Shown here piece by piece: positions 51,401 through 55,120 of a stretch of DNA of 55,120 nucleotides. The notes below the pieces were generated by a model that worked only from the letters and a program-made list of their open reading frames with translations, had not been told where the DNA came from and searched no databases. Each line of letters starts with the position of its first letter. Positions within the stretch are counted from its first letter, which is position 1. Origin of the DNA: Ectocarpus siliculosus (lineage: Eukaryota; Sar; Phaeophyceae; Ectocarpales; Ectocarpaceae); the NCBI GenBank assembly GCA_000310025.1, contig FN649758.1, positions 1,368,188 to 1,423,307 on the forward strand. The letters run 5' to 3'. The position numbers and the translations under genes are program-made.

Positions 51401-52972
51401 AACCTGAGAGTAAGAACTACAAGTGCTGTACTAAACCCCCTCCCCGCACCGGCTTAAAACTGGCCCTCATATTCTCACACCCTTGTTCCAACCTGCTCTC
51501 TTTCGAGCGCGCGGTGGCGATATATGTCCGGTTGTCGCGGCACACGCATTGGTACGCCAAGGCCTAAATACCACAAAACCTACAGATCGGGAAGCAGGGT
51601 GATGTTATGGTGAATGAATACCCTGCCGTACGACATCATTGGTCAGCTGGGCTTGATGGATGACAGACAACACAGACTAACCCAACAGGATGACGGGGAA
51701 AACGAGAGACACATAACGCTGATATTTCCCTCGGCGGGCATCTGTTCGCCAGGGGGCTGGCTGTCCGTTCGATCCGGGAATAGTCGAGGTCATGGGAAAG
51801 CCAAAGAGGGGCCTACGGTCTGAGGCAGCAAGCACCCCTTTCATGCTTCGAGAGGCGAGGAAGGGTAGGGGGGGCCCAACCCCATAAATGGGTTTTTCGT
51901 CTCTTTTCATGTCAGAGGGACACTTTGAGTCGACTACATACAAGCTCACGGAATCCCACGGGTTGAGTTTCGAAACGCTGGACGCGACGCCACACACACA
52001 TCAAACCCCCCAGGCGGGGGTACAAAAACACTGGTGCACGGAAAGGATACGCATATCCAAGAGTCTCCTTCCCCTGCGTGCCCCAAAACGCAGCGTGTGG
52101 GCCAAGGTAGCTGGTGTGGGATCAGTCCTCGTTCCGCAAGGTGTTCTTTCCAACAATTATTGTGTACTCCGTATGTGCGGGATGCCATCAAGAAACGTCC
52201 GGAAAAGCGCGGTTCGTGGGTGTGTATGTTTCTAGTGGGACGTCACCTTGATTGCATCATTCCAGCACAGCACACCCAGAGAACAAGCAAGTCACGCTGC
52301 TTCGTGCTTTGTTCGCTCTACAACCTACGGTAGTAGTAGCGGTCGACTGCCTCGTTCTCTTCGTTTCCCCGTTGGCATAGAAAAAGAAACAAAGGGCATG
52401 CGTGTGCCGTTGCCAGGCGAGGCAAATAGCACAGCGTATAGCGTGTGGTGTTGTGCACGTGTCCCAACAATACATGGGTCGGACTGGAACCCAATTCTGG
52501 CAGTTGGGATCTTTCGCAAGTCCGACTCTCTTTCTTTGTGAATCCTGTCACAGCTGTCTTGCATCTCTCTCTCTCTCCCTCTCTCTCTGAGTGGGGTTGA
52601 TGGAGGGTCAAAAGCAATCTATCGCTTCAGGCGCACCTGTGCTAGCGTGTGCAGCATGTTGTACGCATCGTACAGAGTCTCCCTCTGGGCATGCTTGTCG
52701 GCCTGCTTCCTCCTGCTGCTGCTCCTGCCCCCGCCCCCTTCTGCCGCACCGCCCCGGAGTTGCTCCACCGCTCCCCACCCTCCTGGCCTTACCCATCCCC
52801 CGACACCCACCGACGGCACGTTCGCGTTCGCCGACACCGCACCCGAGGTCTTGCAAGTAGCCACCGACAGCGCCGTTGCAACCAGGGCCCATAGCCCGAT
52901 CCTGCACCGCGGTCGGCGCCTGCTGCCGTGCGAGCTGCCGTTGCTTAGAGCTGGCGCAGCAGACCAGGCCAT
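34995..52972 (-). CDS. DRP5B: Dynamin-related GTPase of the DRP5B/ARC5 plastid-division type (19 exons, ~1,149 aa)
   Basis: Exons: 52637-52972, 50271-50375, 48997-49128, 48425-48607, 47727-47846, 47299-47396, 45337-45490, 44658-44849, 43598-43696, 42844-43053, 41741-41836, 41065-41203, 40195-40379, 38456-38611, 38010-38207, 37555-37671, 36964-37077, 35955-36284, 34995-35480. All 18 junctions agree in phase. DRP5B assembles on the outer face of dividing plastids and constricts them. Seen are G1 GHQTSGKS (127-134), G2 Thr in GGGTKTRRP (~152), G3 DTPG (230-233), G4 TKLD (305-308), and the ARC5-type landmarks LMGFQFNQVGGGTKTRRP, FFTTVPSGRVG, LFGGAQYHRALREF and KFNCFFLMPFVDDFP. Unusual features are a hydrophobic stretch at 25-40 (IGLWALVATALSVATC) behind an Arg-rich segment, possibly a signal or anchor, and a ~270-residue Gly/Ser-rich C-terminal tail with an acidic run. 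Exon 18 and 19 boundaries rest on splice consensus alone. A LINE and a gap lie in intron 13. Confidence 0.9.
37800..37975 (+). repeat. ACAGACATTCAG-type simple repeat
   Basis: Imperfect CAGACATTCAGGCAGGCA and GACA units between DRP5B exons 15 and 16. Confidence 0.8.
38812..40135 (-). mobile_element. Broken LINE (non-LTR retrotransposon) fragment in DRP5B intron 13
   Basis: On the minus strand the 5' part gives the C-terminal end of a reverse transcriptase (KFTDKWRLSANVTKSAVM, YTYLGVEI, LKSVIVPPVEYAGEVW, AAQMKAAKIILGCS). Then, in another frame, comes a domain with W-rich motifs and a cysteine/histidine cluster (CDCGFECEDSVHVVAECPWY) typical of LINE C-termini. The two frames switch near 39650, so a frameshift or sequence error is present. 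The 5' half with the catalytic YxDD box is missing at the poly-G/N gap. The 3' end carries a motif shared with the R3 repeats. Confidence 0.85.
40136..40139. other. Four-base gap between poly-G and poly-C
   Basis: Four N join a G-run ending the LINE fragment to a C-run before DRP5B exon 13. The join may hide the missing 5' part of the LINE. Confidence 0.95.
41434..41490 (+). repeat. GTT trinucleotide repeat
   Basis: About 16 GTT units in DRP5B intron 11. It translates to asparagine runs on the coding strand but contains no exon. Confidence 0.9.
42600..42815 (-). repeat. R2 repeat, tandem pair, inverted
   Basis: Two units about 118 bp apart share GGTCTTCAGAAGCATCTTCT, GTTGTAAGCCGCAC, TTTTCATTGGTCAGCCGG and GCGCGGTCGACGC. 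On the minus strand this is the R2 core. It starts about 30 bp past the donor of DRP5B exon 10. Confidence 0.7.
47420..47625 (+). repeat. GAGA/GACA microsatellite
   Basis: Purine-rich array in DRP5B intron 5, including a perfect GA run near 47545-47582. Confidence 0.9.
48300..48415 (+). repeat. CTGT/CTCT microsatellite
   Basis: CTGTCTGT units followed by about 60 bp of perfect CT repeat in DRP5B intron 4, only some 10 bp past the donor of exon 4. Confidence 0.92.
49530..49890. mobile_element. MITE copy 3, with a nested or duplicated left end
   Basis: Left end CTACCGTAGGTGGCATGACA, then GATACCACACCCCCTGGACC and GATTTTCAAAGCTCG. The same left end recurs from about 49648 (ACCGTAGGTTACACATGATA). 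The right end is GGTCGAGGGTGCGTGATATC, TTATGCAACC. It lies in DRP5B intron 2 and has no open frame of note. Confidence 0.75.
50226..50295 (-). repeat. 43-bp tandem duplication at a DRP5B splice donor
   Basis: ACCTGGTTAAACTAAAATCC (50226) and ACCTGGTTGAACTGAAATCC (50269) begin two copies of the end of exon 2 with its donor. The intronic copy keeps CAG|GTGAAT but has a TAG within it on the coding strand. Confidence 0.8.
50560..50835. repeat. Minisatellite of three to four diverged units
   Basis: Units of about 65-95 bp share TTTAGTATGG, CCAAATCCCGTGACAAGCGA and CCGCGGTGTATCGGGA. It is intronic (DRP5B intron 1). Confidence 0.75.
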
Positions 52973-55120
52973 GCTTTCCGACGAGAGCAAGAAGATGATG
53001 GACTGCTTCAGCAGATAAGATTCCTCCCTCTTTCGCCGACTGTGATTCGCCCTTCCAAGTGACAGTTGCCAGCTGCTGTGTGTTTCGCAGGCTTGCCACC
53101 TGCGCGTCCGAGCTGTGTGCGTTGTTAGAGGTGCAGCCTGCTTGTGCCGCTACCGGATACACCCACAGATCATTCAGAGACCCCGTGCATCATGCACTCA
53201 CGGAGCCCCCCTTTGCGCCAAAATGTTTTGTCCAAAGACATCATGACATGTATGATCTTTGGTTTTGTCTTTTCTGCGCCGGGAAAAATCTGGTGTGATG
53301 ACATGACGTTGCGCGTTTGTGAAGTGGAGGCGGAAGGTCGAATCTTGCCATCTCGGCTCACCTATTTGAAGTTTGTTGGACGCTGCGCCTGAGTAAATTC
53401 CCATGTATGATTGCGACGCTCCTCTTTCGCTTGATCAACGCGGAGGCGGTGCTTTCTCCTTGTAGAAAGTTGACATCACTTGTTTTTTCGAAGAGTTTCT
53501 CGGAAGTATATATTTTGTTCTCCGGTTGCAGCCCTAGACTAGAGGGTACTTTTCTCACGCGCGCACGTGCCGTCCACTATTTACTAACTCTCCTGTTCGA
53601 TACACCCGCCTGGAGCCAGACTCCCAGTAAATTAACCAACAATTGTTGCATAGATTTCCAACGTTTTTTCGGCCCGCGTCCTTGATACATACTATACACA
53701 CGTTGTTCCAAGCAAGGCGGTCCTACAACATGTGTTTGGGAAGCACGAGCTATAGTCTACACCCCGCTTACACCCCTCGGCCTATGCATATATTGTAGCA
53801 CTCACGACACTCAGGATGCAGGTGCACTCCCTGCCACGCTGATCTGGGGTTGCTCATTATGTTCATGTAAAAGCGTCCAGATAACATGTAACCATAGTCG
53901 TACCTGATCTGGTGTCGTTCTCCTTTTTGGTGTCGAGAGCAGGGGGCTCAGTAAACGAGGACATATTCCGGCGGCGCAATTCGCCCCCCCCCATGGTCTA
54001 ACGACTGCGGCATGCACGACTATGAGTACACCCCCCCCCCCCCCTATTCTCTTGCAAAGTGGGGAGCGCTCCGACGCTTCGTATGCACACAGCAACACAC
54101 ACCTTCCGCCAGGTCCGTGGGCGCGATACGTAGCAAGTGGAATTCACATAGATTATGCCGCAGCAAGAAACTCAACTGAAAGAAAAAGAGTAACTATACC
54201 GGATGTGTGTCTGAAGACCACTTCATATGCAGTCAGTCGTATGCGTTGTCTTCATCGCGGTTCGTATCTAAATTAACCAGAGAGAAAAAAAGTGAGGAGA
54301 TCAAGAAGGAAAGACTTCGTCGTGGCAGGAAGCTACGAACGGGAGCAAATTTCAACAGAGCAACAGCAGCAGAGGAGATCAACGCAGTCGTAGCAAACGG
54401 CGAAAGATATAGAGTGCGTGGCATACGTTTGATTCCTTCCCCGCGCGCGGGGTTGTTGTGCGTAAGTCGCATTTTCCTACGCAAAACGTTATTACGCCGC
54501 GGCGATGTCCAGCTCACCCCGGTCAACACACTCCTTCACGCCTTTGACTCTAGGATGGCATGAATATACATGCGCGCAACCGGGCAATGTGCCTGCGAGT
54601 GAGGCCTGGCAGCAAGTCAACCAGGCAGGATGCTTTGTTGCGCTTGAATTTCATTGCAAACTTGGAACGACATATTCTTAGGCTCTGTACCGATAGCAAA
54701 ATGAGCCAGCCTGTCACATTTGCTGCTGTTGGTGCCTACACACACAAGCCAGGCCTACAAGCAGCAGACACCCGCCTCTCCCTTGTCCCATATTCGGGAC
54801 CTCCTCCCTCTCCCGCCCTCAATACCCGCGCGTGCTAATCCCCCACCTGGAATATGCGTCATGAAATATTCCACTGGATACAATATCCGACCACACTGTG
54901 TGCCTTTTGGATAAAGAAGTTGGAGACTTCTCGAGGGTATATCTCATTGAGAGTCATAAGAGCGAACAAGCTTCGCCACTACCCCCCGCCCTCCATGTTT
55001 CGGAGGACGCTAACACTCACACACACAGATGAGTAGGCCTGGTCTCCCCAGCAACCCATTGTCCGCTCGAGGCAATATGCCAGCACCGCCTCAAAGACTA
55101 TCCCCCCCCCCCCCCCCCTA
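52973..55120. other. Upstream region of DRP5B, no further gene recognised
   Basis: The frame stays open for some distance upstream of the chosen ATG at 52972, so an upstream exon is possible. No domain was seen up to the poly-C window end. It carries one R3 repeat copy. Confidence 0.5.
53990..54045 (+). repeat. C-tailed repeat R3, copy
   Basis: CCATGGTCTAACGACTGCGG, CATGCACGACTATGAGTACA followed by a C-run. Nearly the same as the copy at 15800-15880. Confidence 0.65.

Noticed and set aside
52600-53165. Alternative minus-strand frame over DRP5B exon 1
   Set aside because: The frame ending in LYDAYNMLHTLAQ is supported by family match and by phase with exon 2; the other has neither.
54200-54565. 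Basic 118-residue frame near the right end
   Set aside because: It has some Lys/Arg-rich protein-like sequence but no domain, no splice partners and poor start context, so it is not reported as a gene.

Overview
This looks like nuclear DNA of a photosynthetic stramenopile, most likely a brown alga (inference). The evidence is: spliced genes with many short exons and GT-AG introns of 0.3-3 kb; N-termini with an ER-type signal followed by an Ala-Ser-Ala/Phe (ASAFAP-like) plastid motif; homologues of plastid Mfd and of the plastid-division dynamin; and introns full of microsatellites and small dispersed repeats. No prokaryotic operon, rRNA, tRNA or CRISPR was seen. Exon models were built by hand from homology, splice consensus and phase. 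Every junction listed is phase-compatible, but none has transcript support.

Layout. (1) 1-214, +: the cut end of a gene with a RanBP2-type zinc finger. (2) 2814-6324, -: a two-exon gene for a 132-residue plastid-targeted protein with two membrane helices. (3) 6645-22177, +: a 15-exon gene for a plastid-targeted Mfd-type helicase of about 1,189 residues. Genes 2 and 3 diverge from a 320-bp shared upstream region holding a CCAAT box. (4) 23584-25580, -: a three-exon MBD4-like mismatch DNA glycosylase with a basic tail. (5) 26958 to at least 32240, +: a band-7/SPFH (stomatin/flotillin-like) protein with a very large low-complexity insertion, running into an assembly gap. (6) 34995-52972, -: a 19-exon dynamin-related GTPase of the DRP5B/ARC5 plastid-division type, about 1,149 residues, with a broken LINE in one intron.

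Three of the genes (2, 3, 6) are plastid-related by targeting signal or family. They act in different processes: an unknown membrane function, transcription-coupled repair or RNA polymerase release, and organelle fission. Nothing indicates a co-functional cluster beyond the divergent pair. Genes 3 and 4 are both DNA-repair proteins and converge, but one is predicted plastid and the other nuclear.

Repeats. Three small dispersed families recur: a MITE with terminal inverted repeats, a repeat starting at a CGACCGCGCTAACCGGCTGACC core, and a C-tailed element that matches the LINE 3' end. Two C-tailed copies lie directly before Mfd 3' splice sites. Exon ends are duplicated locally in several introns. 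There are three N-gaps (20904-21003, 32241-32480, 40136-40139). The right flank of the first is a degraded false copy of its left flank. I found no convincing new multi-gene system. The most interesting items are gene architecture (insertions inside conserved folds, a GC-AG intron, repeats at splice sites) and the uncharacterised plastid membrane protein.
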